From: Bradyrhizobium erythrophlei
GTDB taxonomy: Bacteria > Pseudomonadota > Alphaproteobacteria > Rhizobiales > Xanthobacteraceae
NCBI RefSeq assembly: GCF_900142985.1
Contig: NZ_LT670849.1
Span: 3,162,001 to 3,226,000, forward strand
Reading direction: 5' to 3'
DNA length: 64,000 bases
Of this stretch, positions 9,182 to 17,377 are shown one piece after another; positions within the stretch are counted from its first letter, which is position 1, and every line of letters starts with the position of its first letter. The notes under the pieces were generated by a model. It saw only the letters and a program-made list of their open reading frames with translations, had not been told where the DNA came from and did not search any database. The position numbers were made by a program, and so were the translations under genes.

Positions 9182-9978
9182 GTCACGGAAATCTCGCGGA
9201 CCTGCTTGGCCTTCTCATTCATGGCGGCGAACAGAAACTGGATGTCGGTTCCGGTCGAGAGCAGGCGCGCGCCCATGGCGATGAACTCGGCGGCGAGTTT
9301 CGGCCGGGTCGAGAGCCCGCCGACACCGACATGCTTGCCGTATTTGCGGCAGGCCGCAATCGCCCGCGCATAGGCCTCGCGCACCCTGGGATGCTCGAAC
9401 TGGCCAGCGAGATTAAGATCGGCGAGCAGATCGTTGACGCCGATCAAGACCATGTCGACGCCTTCGACGGCGGCGATCTCTTCGGCCTTCTCAACTGCCT
9501 CTGCGGACTCGAACTGCACGATCACCATGGTGGCGTCGTTGATGGCGACGTTCGCTTCGGCTGATGGAAACGGGCGGTATTCCAGATGCGGCAGCGCGCC
9601 GCCGGCGCCGCGTTCGCCAAGCGGGGCATATTTCGCGGCCGCGACCACGGCGCGCGCTTCCTCGGCCGATCGCACGCCGGGAGCGATGATGCCGAGCGCG
9701 CCGGCATCGAGCACGCGCTGGATATATTCCGGCGTGTTGGCGGGAACGCGCACCATCGGCGTCACGCCGGCGCTTAACGCCGCCTGGCAAATCTGGCCGG
9801 TTGCCTCCAGCGTCAGCGTCGAATGTTCGAGGTCGACATAGATCATGTCGAAGCCGGCGGTCGCCGCCATCCGCGCGATTTCGACGCCGCGCACCAGCCG
9901 AATGGTCATCGACGACACGACCTCGCCGCGCGCGAGCTTTTCCTTGACGATAGTGCGGACGACCCCGTTCGCCTTCAC
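9178..9978 (-). CDS. HpcH/HpaI aldolase family protein (leftward operon)
   Basis: This 266-aa TIM barrel is a class II, metal-dependent pyruvate-type aldolase. Seen are FDMIYVDLEHSTLTLE near the N-terminus, ALGIIAPGVRSAEEARAVV, and GVDMVLIGVNDLLADLNL. Enzymes of this family cleave 4-hydroxy-2-oxo acids to pyruvate plus an aldehyde; citrate-lyase-like relatives exist. It is one of two such enzymes in the cluster (the other is at 16580-17371). It lies between the AtuA pair and solute-binding protein copy 2. Confidence 0.9.
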   Translation of the reverse strand: MKANGVVRTIVKEKLARGEVVSSMTIRLVRGVEIARMAATAGFDMIYVDLEHSTLTLEATGQICQAALSAGVTPMVRVPANTPEYIQRVLDAGALGIIAPGVRSAEEARAVVAAAKYAPLGERGAGGALPHLEYRPFPSAEANVAINDATMVIVQFESAEAVEKAEEIAAVEGVDMVLIGVNDLLADLNLAGQFEHPRVREAYARAIAACRKYGKHVGVGGLSTRPKLAAEFIAMGARLLSTGTDIQFLFAAMNEKAKQVREISVT

Positions 9979-9994
9979 GAAATCAACTCCTTGT

Positions 9995-10312
9995 TCATTT
10001 CGGGTCCGGCAATTCGATCGCCAGCATCACGTTGCTGTAGCTCTTGCCGTGGATGTCCTGCGCCAGCGAGATCGTGACGCCGCCGGCGAGTGCGTTATCG
10101 ATCACAAAATTGAACGCCTTGAGATTGCGCAGAGGATAACGCCGGATCGGCCCCTTGGCGATATGACGAAATGCCTGCGCGACGCGCTCGATCGTCAGTT
10201 CGCGTTCGAGGAACTCCCAGTGTTTGGCGTCGTAGCAGATCACCGAGATGTTCGAGGTGTTGCCCTTGTCGCCGGCGCGGGAGTGGGCGAGGTCATAGAC
10301 GCGGACGCTCAC
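9995..10312 (-). CDS. AtuA-related small protein (ferredoxin-fold-like AtuA partner)
   Basis: A 105-aa protein that follows AtuA genes and corresponds to the C-terminal region of longer AtuA proteins. It begins VRVYDLAHSRAGDKGNTSNI, the conserved opening of this partner family, and ends SNVMLAIELPD. Its start overlaps the AtuA stop by 4 bp, so the pair is translationally coupled and probably forms one complex. The biochemical role is not established. Confidence 0.85.
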   Translation of the reverse strand: MSVRVYDLAHSRAGDKGNTSNISVICYDAKHWEFLERELTIERVAQAFRHIAKGPIRRYPLRNLKAFNFVIDNALAGGVTISLAQDIHGKSYSNVMLAIELPDPK

Positions 10313-11661
10313 AGTGAGCCCTCCACGACCACTTGCGGATTGACCGTGTTTTTCGGCAGCAGCACCGACTTGACGGCGAGCACGTCACGCACCCGTGGTT
10401 CGCAGGCGCCTCCGGCGCCGCCCGGTCCGTGCATGTGCAGGGCGCGGACCTCGAAGCCGATGGCGTGCGCCGCCTTTCGATTATGGGTGCGGCCGGCCAT
10501 CCGCAGGCGGACCTCATAGGGCTCGGGCCGGCTGGCGAGATCATCGTGCAGGCTCGACATGCCGATCAGATCGACGCGGAAATCGTCGTAAGTGAAACCT
10601 TGCAGCCTCAAGCGCTCCTTGACGATCTCGGCGGCCCATTTGGCGCGTGCGACCGCGTCGATGCCGCCATAGGACACTTCGCCCTCGCCGATATAACCGT
10701 CGGCATAGCCGACGTTTACTTTATAGGTCGGCGTCGCCGGCCGGGCGGTGGCGTTCGCGAGCCGCACGCGGTCGGAAGCTTCCTGCGTGAGCGCGATCGT
10801 GGAGATGTCTAGCACGCAGTCCGGCGTGATGTAGGCGGTCGGATCGTGGATCTCGTATATCAACTGCTCGGTGCAGGTCATCACGTCGAGGCGCCCGCCG
10901 GTATCCGGCGTCTTGCTGATCACGATGGAGCCATCTGCCTTTACGTCGGCGAACGGAAAGCCGTTGCGGGCGAGATCGGGCACGTCCTTCTTGCCGGGCC
11001 AACCGAAGCAGCCGCCGGTCGCCGACGCCGTGCATTCGAGCAGGTGGCCCGCCGCGGTGCCTTGCGCGATCTTCGGCAGATCGTCATAGGCCCAGCCGAA
11101 TTCGTGCATCATCGGCGCCAGGAACAGCGAGGGATCGGCAACGCGGCCGGACAGCACGATCGGGGCGCCGGTATTGAGCGCCTCGCACACGACATCGGCG
11201 CCGAGATAGGCGTTCGCCGAAATCATCTTTGGCAGGATCGATTCCAGCGGCTCGCCGTTTTCGATCAGCCGCAACTCGCCCTTGTGCTGAACGAGGCTCG
11301 AGACGTCGTCGCCGAGCACGACAGCGACGGGAACATCGCCGAGGCCGAGTTCGGCGGCTTCCTTGCGCGCCGCGCGCGCTCCGCCGACCGGATTGGCCGC
11401 GCCCATATTGCTGACGATGCGGATGTTCTTCTTGATGCAGGTCGGCAGCACCATGCGCAGGCGCGCGTGCAGCGATGGCGCATAGCCTTGATTGGGGTCC
11501 TTGCTGCGTGACAGGTTTTCCCGAGACACCGTCCGCTCGGCGAGGCATTCGAAGACGAGGTAGTCGATGTCGCCCCGTTCGGCGAGTTCCAGCGCAGGCA
11601 CCATCCGGTCGTCAGATGTTCCTGCGCCGGAGCCGACACGCACCGTGTCCTTCGACCTCAT
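10309..11661 (-). CDS. Acyclic terpene utilisation AtuA family protein (DUF1446)
   Basis: This 450-aa protein belongs to the AtuA/DUF1446 family, first linked to citronellol/geraniol catabolism in Pseudomonas but widespread in other catabolic clusters. Recognisable parts are GAGTSDDRMVPALELAERGDI split over residues 8-28, SNMGAANPVGG and LSGRVADPSLFL. The frame is open upstream to 11745, but ATG 11661 has GAGGAA at ideal spacing and gives the normal family N-terminus. It is the first gene of the leftward operon and faces the LysR gene across 135 bp. Confidence 0.88.
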   Translation of the reverse strand: MRSKDTVRVGSGAGTSDDRMVPALELAERGDIDYLVFECLAERTVSRENLSRSKDPNQGYAPSLHARLRMVLPTCIKKNIRIVSNMGAANPVGGARAARKEAAELGLGDVPVAVVLGDDVSSLVQHKGELRLIENGEPLESILPKMISANAYLGADVVCEALNTGAPIVLSGRVADPSLFLAPMMHEFGWAYDDLPKIAQGTAAGHLLECTASATGGCFGWPGKKDVPDLARNGFPFADVKADGSIVISKTPDTGGRLDVMTCTEQLIYEIHDPTAYITPDCVLDISTIALTQEASDRVRLANATARPATPTYKVNVGYADGYIGEGEVSYGGIDAVARAKWAAEIVKERLRLQGFTYDDFRVDLIGMSSLHDDLASRPEPYEVRLRMAGRTHNRKAAHAIGFEVRALHMHGPGGAGGACEPRVRDVLAVKSVLLPKNTVNPQVVVEGSL

Positions 11662-11742
11662 GCGTTTCCTCGATTTCTTTTTGTTGGCGATGAGTTTGGG
11701 CGGGGATGCGCGACGGCGTCCAATCAGGACCTTGGCATGGTC

Positions 11743-11759
11743 CATAAGCTCTGCTTATG
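11743..11759. promoter_or_regulatory. Palindromic LysR-type operator candidate
   Basis: CATAAGCTCTGCTTATG is a perfect inverted repeat with 7-nt arms and a 3-nt centre. It contains T-N11-A, the LysR-family recognition pattern, and lies 38 bp upstream of the lysR start and 82 bp upstream of atuA. A LysR regulator that autoregulates and drives the divergent operon would be expected to bind here. Binding is inferred. Confidence 0.6.
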
Positions 11760-11796
11760 TGTTCTCAAACGACCCAGGGGAAACGCTCGTCGACCC

Positions 11797-12690
11797 ATGA
11801 ATCTGCGGCATATGGAAGTCTTCCACGCCATCATGCGCACCGGTTCGGTGACCGGCGCCGCGCGCGCTCTCAATGTGACGCAGCCGGCAGTCAGCGCCAT
11901 CCTCAAGCACTGCGAAAGCCAACTCAGGATGAAGCTGTTCGCCCGCGTATCGGGCCGGTTGCAGCCGACGGCGGAGGCGAAGGCGATCTTTCCTGAAGTC
12001 GATGCGATTTTCGGCCGGGTCGACGCGGTCAATGCGCTGACGCAGGACCTGGTCGGCGGCCGTCTCGGTACGCTCTCGATCGCCGCCGCCTTCCCGATCG
12101 CCAACGGCTATCTGGCGAAAGCGGTCGCGACCTTTGTCGCCGAACGGCCGAACGTGCGTGTTGCGCTGCAATCACTGACTTCGCCGCAGGTGCTCGACCG
12201 CGTCGTGCATCGCGAGGTCGAATTGGGCATCGCCTACGAGCCGGTCGTCAGTTCGGAAGTCGAAACCAGAGTCCTCATGCGCACCGGAATCGCCTGTGTG
12301 ATGCCGGCAGGCCACCCGCTCGCCCGCCGCAAGGAAGTCGCGGTCAAGGATCTGGAGCCCTATTCGATCATCACCTATCTGCCGCAGGCGCTGTCGCGCA
12401 TCTATGTCGATCGCGCGCTGAGCGCCGCCGGCATCGTGCCGAACATCGTCGCGCAGGTGAGCCTTTCGCTCACCGGTATCATGCTGGCGCGCCATGGCGC
12501 GGGCGTCGCGCTGGTGGAACCGTTGCTTGTCACCTCGATGGGACTGCCCGGCATTGTGATCCGGCCACTCAAGCCGCGCATCGACATCAAAACATTGTTG
12601 ATCCGGCACAAGACCGCACCGCAATCCAAGATCATGAACGAATTCATCGGCCATCTGGGCAAAGTCATTGCCGCGGAGCCGAGCCAATAG
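11797..12690 (+). CDS. LysR-family transcriptional regulator of the catabolic cluster
   Basis: A 297-aa LysR protein. The winged HTH is at residues 1-60 (MEVFHAIMRTGSVTGAARAL, then QPAVSAILKHCE) and the co-inducer domain follows (LGTLSIAAAFPIAN...). The start at 11797 gives the standard MNLRHMEVF opening; the frame continues upstream without family similarity. It is divergent from atuA and directly upstream of the ABC importer genes, so it probably senses the imported compound or a breakdown product and controls both arms. Confidence 0.92.
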   Translation: MNLRHMEVFHAIMRTGSVTGAARALNVTQPAVSAILKHCESQLRMKLFARVSGRLQPTAEAKAIFPEVDAIFGRVDAVNALTQDLVGGRLGTLSIAAAFPIANGYLAKAVATFVAERPNVRVALQSLTSPQVLDRVVHREVELGIAYEPVVSSEVETRVLMRTGIACVMPAGHPLARRKEVAVKDLEPYSIITYLPQALSRIYVDRALSAAGIVPNIVAQVSLSLTGIMLARHGAGVALVEPLLVTSMGLPGIVIRPLKPRIDIKTLLIRHKTAPQSKIMNEFIGHLGKVIAAEPSQ

Positions 12691-12786
12691 ACAGAGTTAT
12701 GGAAACCGGCCAAATTGTTATTGGACAGTTATGGGCTAGTGTAGCGAAGTCTCAAGAAAAAAGCGGCCCTCGGGAGGAAAGAGCGG

Positions 12787-13671
12787 ATGACGGGAGGTCC
12801 TGCACTCGCGTCAAAAACGACCCCGGACACAAGACTACCATCGGCGTCCGCGGCGCCGCGTGGCCGTGCAGCGCCTGAAAGCGAGGCGGGGCAGCGGCTG
12901 CTCGACGTACGCGGCGTCACCATGCGTTACAAGACGCAGGCGCATCTCATCACCGCGACTTATCGCGTTTCTTTCAGTGTGCTGCAAGGCGATCGCTTTG
13001 TCGTGGTCGGCCCCTCCGGCTGCGGCAAGTCGACCTTGCTGAAGGCCGTCGGCGGCTATCTGACGCCAACCGAAGGCGAGATCACGCTGAAGGGCGAACG
13101 GATCACGAAACCCGGCCCCGACCGGATGATGGTGTTTCAGGAATTCGATCAGTTGCTGCCGTGGAAGACGGTGCTGGAAAACGTCACCTTTCCGCTCAAG
13201 ACCACCGGCGCGCTGAGCGGAAAGGCCGCCATCGATCGCGCGATGCAGTACCTCGAGAAGGTCAAGCTCGCGGACTTCGCCCACAGCTATCCCCACATGT
13301 TGTCCGGCGGCATGAAGCAGCGGGTCGCAATCGCGCGCGGCATGGCGATGGAGCCGGATATTCTTTTGATGGATGAGCCGTTCGCCGCACTCGACGCGCT
13401 GACCCGCTCGCGCATGCAGGACGAACTGCTGGCGCTGTGGGACGAGACGCGTTTCACGGTGCTGTTCGTCACGCACTCGATCCCCGAAGCGATCAAGCTC
13501 GGCAACCGCATTTTGCTGCTCTCGCCGCATCCGGGCCAGGTCAAGGCCGAGATCAACAGCGTGCCGCGCGGTCAGGAGAATTCCAACGAGGCCACGGCGC
13601 TGGGGCGCGAAATTCACGACATGCTGTTCGCCGACCAGATCAAGAAGGCATCCAATGCTTCAGGCGAGTGA
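12787..13671 (+). CDS. ABC transporter ATP-binding protein (SsuB/TauB type)
   Basis: This 294-aa ATPase has a Walker A GPSGCGKST (about residue 77), signature LSGGMKQR, Walker B ILLMDEPFAALD and switch His in FVTHSIPEA. The roughly 35-residue N-terminal tail is low in complexity, so the start could be internal; GGGAGGAAAGAGCGG just upstream of 12787 supports the chosen ATG. It belongs to the nitrate/sulfonate/taurine importer class and overlaps the permease gene by 17 bp. Confidence 0.93.
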   Translation: MTGGPALASKTTPDTRLPSASAAPRGRAAPESEAGQRLLDVRGVTMRYKTQAHLITATYRVSFSVLQGDRFVVVGPSGCGKSTLLKAVGGYLTPTEGEITLKGERITKPGPDRMMVFQEFDQLLPWKTVLENVTFPLKTTGALSGKAAIDRAMQYLEKVKLADFAHSYPHMLSGGMKQRVAIARGMAMEPDILLMDEPFAALDALTRSRMQDELLALWDETRFTVLFVTHSIPEAIKLGNRILLLSPHPGQVKAEINSVPRGQENSNEATALGREIHDMLFADQIKKASNASGE

Positions 13672-14521
13672 ACGTCCGAACATTTACTGCGAGACGCTCG
13701 GCCCCGATCAGTTCGGCATCATCGAGAAGCCGCTGACGCTCGCCGAGCAGATCTACAACAAGGTCTGGCTGCGCAAGCTCGCGATCCTCGTCGTGCTGGC
13801 GCTGGCCTGGGAGCTTTACGGCCGCTGGCTCGACAATCCGTTGCTGGTGCCGCCGTTCAGCGCAGCGGTGCGGGCATTGATCGCCGACGTCGCCAACGGC
13901 ACCATTCCGAAGCGCGCGCTGAGCTCGATCGAGGTGCTGCTGATCGGCTTTGCCGCCGGCACCGTGCTCGCGGGATTGCTGACGGTGTTCGCCATCTCCA
14001 GCAAGATCGGCACGGACTTTCTCGACACCATGACCGCGATGTTCAATCCGCTGCCGGCGATCGCGCTGTTGCCGCTGGCGCTGATCTGGTTCGGTCTCGG
14101 CAATGGCAGCCTGATCTTCGTCTTGGTGCATTCGGTGATGTGGGCGGTTTCGCTCAACATGCTCGCCGGCTTCCGCGGCGTGTCGACGACCGCGCGCATG
14201 GTCGGACGCAACTACAATTTGAAAGGCCTGCGTTTTGTCGGCCAGATTCTGATTCCGGCGGCGTTCCCAAGCATTCTCGCCGGCTTGAAGATCGGCTGGG
14301 CCTTTGCCTGGCGCACGCTGATCGCGGCCGAACTCGTGTTCGGCGTGTCGTCGGGGCAGGGCGGACTCGGCTGGTACATCTTCGAGAGCAAGAACCAGCT
14401 CGATATTCCGGAAGTGTTCGCGGGCCTGCTTACGATCATCCTGATCGGACTGGCAGTCGAGAACGGTGTGTTCCGCCTGATCGAAGCGCGCACCGTCCAG
14501 CGTTGGGGCATGCAGGCGTAA
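13655..14521 (+). CDS. ABC transporter permease (SsuC/TauC type)
   Basis: A 288-aa inner-membrane permease with about six helices. The BPD_transp_1 coupling region is near residues 190-210 (GRNYNLKGLRFVGQILIPA), which docks on the ATPase. Its start overlaps the ATPase gene and its TAA overlaps the next upstream start option (TAATG), so ATPase, permease and binding protein form one tight unit. It is the only permease in the cluster, although three homologous binding proteins are present. Confidence 0.93.
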   Translation: MLQASERPNIYCETLGPDQFGIIEKPLTLAEQIYNKVWLRKLAILVVLALAWELYGRWLDNPLLVPPFSAAVRALIADVANGTIPKRALSSIEVLLIGFAAGTVLAGLLTVFAISSKIGTDFLDTMTAMFNPLPAIALLPLALIWFGLGNGSLIFVLVHSVMWAVSLNMLAGFRGVSTTARMVGRNYNLKGLRFVGQILIPAAFPSILAGLKIGWAFAWRTLIAAELVFGVSSGQGGLGWYIFESKNQLDIPEVFAGLLTIILIGLAVENGVFRLIEARTVQRWGMQA

Positions 14522-14553
14522 TGACGGCCAGTGCGAAATCAGGAAAAGCCGTG

Positions 14554-15585
14554 ATGTTGCACCGGCGGAATTTCTGCAAGGCGGTCGCCGCCGCGCCGGT
14601 GGCGCTCGCATCGCCGATGCTGATGCGCTCGTCGTTTGCCGACGAAGTCTCCAGCATCGTGATCGTCAGCCAGCACGGCCTGCCTTACCTGCCGTTGATG
14701 GTGATGGATTCGCTTCAGCTCGTGCAGAAACACGCTGCCCGGCTTGGTATCGCTTCGCTGAAGCCGGAATTCAAAAGCCTCGGCGGCACGCAATCACTGA
14801 TCGATGCATTGTTGAGCCGGCAGATGGATTTCGGCGTTACCGGCGTGCCGAGCCTCTGTACGCTATGGGACAAGACTGCAGGCACGCCCAACGAAGTGCG
14901 CGCGCTATCCGCCGTGCAGTCGATGCCGTTCATGCTGGTGACCAACAAGCCCGAGATCAAGACGATCAAGGATTTCACAAGTGCGGACAAGATCGCGGTG
15001 CCCGCGATCAAGGTGTCGAGCCAGGCGATCTGTCTGCAAATGGCGGCTGCGAAGGAATGGGGCGACGATCAATACGCCAGGCTGGATGCTTTCACGATCA
15101 CGCGCTCGCATCCGGACGCCGCGGTCTCGCTCATCGCCAAGACCGCCGAGATCGACACTCATTACTCGGTCGCGCCCTATTACTACTACGAGCTCGCGAC
15201 GTCGGGCGTGCACAACGTGCTCAAATCCTACGACACGCTTGGTGGTCCCGGCACCAACGGCGTGATGCTGATGAGCCGGCGTTTCCATGATGCCAACCCA
15301 AAGGTGACGCAGGCTGTCCATGCAGCACTGACGGAGGCGGAGGAGTTCATCAACAAGAACCCGGGCGACGCCGCGGAGATCTATATCAAGACCACCAACG
15401 AGAAGCGCAGCAATCAGGAGGAAATGACCAAGTTCATTTCCGATCCCGACAACATCTGGACCACCACGCCGCAGCAAACCATGACCTTTGCCGGCTTCAT
15501 GCACAAGGTCGGCACCATGAAGCGCGAGCCCGTATCATGGAAAGATCTCTACATGCCGGAATGCCATGAACTCGCCGGCAGTTGA
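14554..15585 (+). CDS. ABC transporter substrate-binding protein (NMT1/SsuA-like), copy 3
   Basis: A 343-aa periplasmic binding protein, cognate to the adjacent ATPase and permease. Twin-arginine-type leader: MLHRRNFCKAVAAAPVALA. The mature part shares QHGLPYLPLMVMDSLQLVQ, AVQSMPFMLVTNKPEIKTI and VSWKDLYMPECHEL with the two orphan copies in the leftward operon. ATG 14554 is preceded by AGGA at 9-nt spacing; ATG 14521, which overlaps the permease stop codon, is an in-frame alternative that adds 11 residues. Confidence 0.88.
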   Translation: MLHRRNFCKAVAAAPVALASPMLMRSSFADEVSSIVIVSQHGLPYLPLMVMDSLQLVQKHAARLGIASLKPEFKSLGGTQSLIDALLSRQMDFGVTGVPSLCTLWDKTAGTPNEVRALSAVQSMPFMLVTNKPEIKTIKDFTSADKIAVPAIKVSSQAICLQMAAAKEWGDDQYARLDAFTITRSHPDAAVSLIAKTAEIDTHYSVAPYYYYELATSGVHNVLKSYDTLGGPGTNGVMLMSRRFHDANPKVTQAVHAALTEAEEFINKNPGDAAEIYIKTTNEKRSNQEEMTKFISDPDNIWTTTPQQTMTFAGFMHKVGTMKREPVSWKDLYMPECHELAGS

Positions 15586-15626
15586 AAACGGACCCCGCAC
15601 AGTGCTGGCCGCTTAGGAGACGATGA

Positions 15627-16559
15627 ATGAAGATTTATGTGCTTGATGCATTTCACCTGAGCGGCGTCGAATTGGCCGAAAAGCAGGCGGAGGTCATTCG
15701 GTGGGATGACCCGAGAGCCAAAAATTGGCACGAAGACGCCGCCGGATTGATGGTTCGCGGCAAGAAAATCACCGCAGATGACATGGCGCGCGCCAAAAAG
15801 CTGCGTGTCATTTCCAAGCAAGGTGTCGGGATCGATAATATCGACCTGGAAGCCGCAAAGGCCCGCGGAATTGCCGTGTGCAGAACGCCGGGCGTCAACA
15901 GCGAGGCGGTGGCCGAAATGGCGTTGTCGCTGGGCTTAAGCACCGTCCGGCGCGTCACGGAATTCGACCGGATGACAAGAGGCGGTAGCAAGGTTCAGCG
16001 CGCGGACTTTCTCGGTTACGAATCCTGGCAGAAGACGGTCGGCATTGTCGGCATGGGCAACATCGGCACGCTGGTGGCGCGGAAATGGCGCGGGGCGTTC
16101 GACGCCAACATCATTGGCTACGACCCTTACGTGCCCGCCAGCCGCTGGTCCGAGCTGCCGCACAAGCGCGCCGCTTCGCTCGAGGAAATGCTGCCGCAGG
16201 TCGATATCCTGACGCTGCATCTGCCGCTGACCCCGGAAAGCCGCAACATGATCGACGCGGCCAGGCTGGCGTTGATGAAGCCGACGGCGATTGTCGTGAA
16301 CACCTCGCGCGGCGGCATCGTCAATGAGGCCGCGCTCTATCAGGCGATCTCGTCGGGCAAGTTGTTTGGCGCCGGTTTCGACGTCTTCGAGGTCGAGCCG
16401 CCGACGTCGGATCATCCGCTGATGACGCTGCCAACCTTCGTGGGAACGCCGCATGCCGCCGCCGGCACGGTCGAAACTCAGATGCGCAGTTCCATGCTGG
16501 CGGCGTCGCAACTGCTGGAAGCGCTGGCCGGTGGCCAGCCGCTCGGCCAAGTAGCTTAG
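15627..16559 (+). CDS. D-2-hydroxyacid dehydrogenase (phosphoglycerate dehydrogenase-like)
   Basis: This 310-aa enzyme has the two-domain D-2-hydroxyacid dehydrogenase fold. The NAD site is VGIVGMGNIGTLVARKW. The catalytic Arg lies in NTSRGGIVNE, Glu in FDVFEVEPPT and His in GTPHAAAGT. It has no C-terminal ACT domain, so it is a catabolic 2-hydroxyacid dehydrogenase and not a feedback-regulated SerA. It follows copy 3 of the binding protein and precedes the second aldolase. Both genes probably belong to the rightward operon. Confidence 0.9.
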   Translation: MKIYVLDAFHLSGVELAEKQAEVIRWDDPRAKNWHEDAAGLMVRGKKITADDMARAKKLRVISKQGVGIDNIDLEAAKARGIAVCRTPGVNSEAVAEMALSLGLSTVRRVTEFDRMTRGGSKVQRADFLGYESWQKTVGIVGMGNIGTLVARKWRGAFDANIIGYDPYVPASRWSELPHKRAASLEEMLPQVDILTLHLPLTPESRNMIDAARLALMKPTAIVVNTSRGGIVNEAALYQAISSGKLFGAGFDVFEVEPPTSDHPLMTLPTFVGTPHAAAGTVETQMRSSMLAASQLLEALAGGQPLGQVA

Positions 16560-16579
16560 AAAGCCGCCTGAGGAACGCG

Positions 16580-17371
16580 ATGGCAGCCGTGGAAAAACTC
16601 GTCCACCCGATCAAGCAACGGTTGCAGGCCGGTGACGTCGCCCTCGGCATGCCGGTGCGGCTTGGCCGTTCCGGCGATATCGCCAGAATCGCAAAATCGA
16701 CGGGCCACGATTTCCTGTTCATCGATTGCCAGCATTCGCTGTTCAATCTCGAGACCATCGGCCACATCGTCTCTACCGCCATGTCGTGCGGGATTGCGCC
16801 CTTGGTGCGCGTGCGCGGCATCGACGATCCCGACGTCTCGCTGTTGCTCGATAACGGCGCGATGGGCATCGTCTACCCCGATATCAATACGGCCGAAGAG
16901 GCCAAGCGCGCGGTGGAGACTTGCAAGTTCGCGCCGCTCGGCAAGCGCTCGGTGAGCGGCGGCTATCCGCATTTTGATTATCGCTCGGTGCCGCTTGCCG
17001 CCGGCGTGCCGTTGCTCAACGACAACTGCCTTCTGGTCTGCATGATCGAAACCGTCGAAGGCCTGAACAATGTCGAGGCGATCGCGGCCGTCAAGGGCAT
17101 CGACGTGCTGCATGTCGGCAGCAACGATCTGCTCGCCAATATGGGCAAGCCCGGAAAGTTCGACGATCCGGAACTGGTCGCAGCGCAGGAGCGCGTGATT
17201 GCTGCCTGCCGCGCCAACGGCATCTTCGCTGGCTGCGGTGGCAACCGCGATCCGGCGCGTCAGTTGGAGCTGATCAAGAAGGGCTGCCGCTTCATCACGA
17301 CGCAGTCGGATATCGGCTTCCTGTCGGCGGCCGCTTCCGCCTGGACGTCGCAGATCCGCGCTGGGCTTTGA
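16580..17371 (+). CDS. HpcH/HpaI aldolase family protein (rightward operon)
   Basis: A 263-aa class II pyruvate-type aldolase, paralogous to the enzyme at 9178-9978. Seen are HDFLFIDCQHSLFNLE (Glu/Asp replaced by a Cys-Gln pair beside His), GAMGIVYPDINTAEEAKRAV and KGIDVLHVGSNDLLANMG. The shift from the usual DxEH to DCQH near the active-site His is worth noting because it may alter metal or substrate binding. It starts 20 bp after the dehydrogenase stop and converges on the ThDP enzyme gene. Confidence 0.88.
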   Translation: MAAVEKLVHPIKQRLQAGDVALGMPVRLGRSGDIARIAKSTGHDFLFIDCQHSLFNLETIGHIVSTAMSCGIAPLVRVRGIDDPDVSLLLDNGAMGIVYPDINTAEEAKRAVETCKFAPLGKRSVSGGYPHFDYRSVPLAAGVPLLNDNCLLVCMIETVEGLNNVEAIAAVKGIDVLHVGSNDLLANMGKPGKFDDPELVAAQERVIAACRANGIFAGCGGNRDPARQLELIKKGCRFITTQSDIGFLSAAASAWTSQIRAGL

Positions 17372-17377
17372 GAGGCC

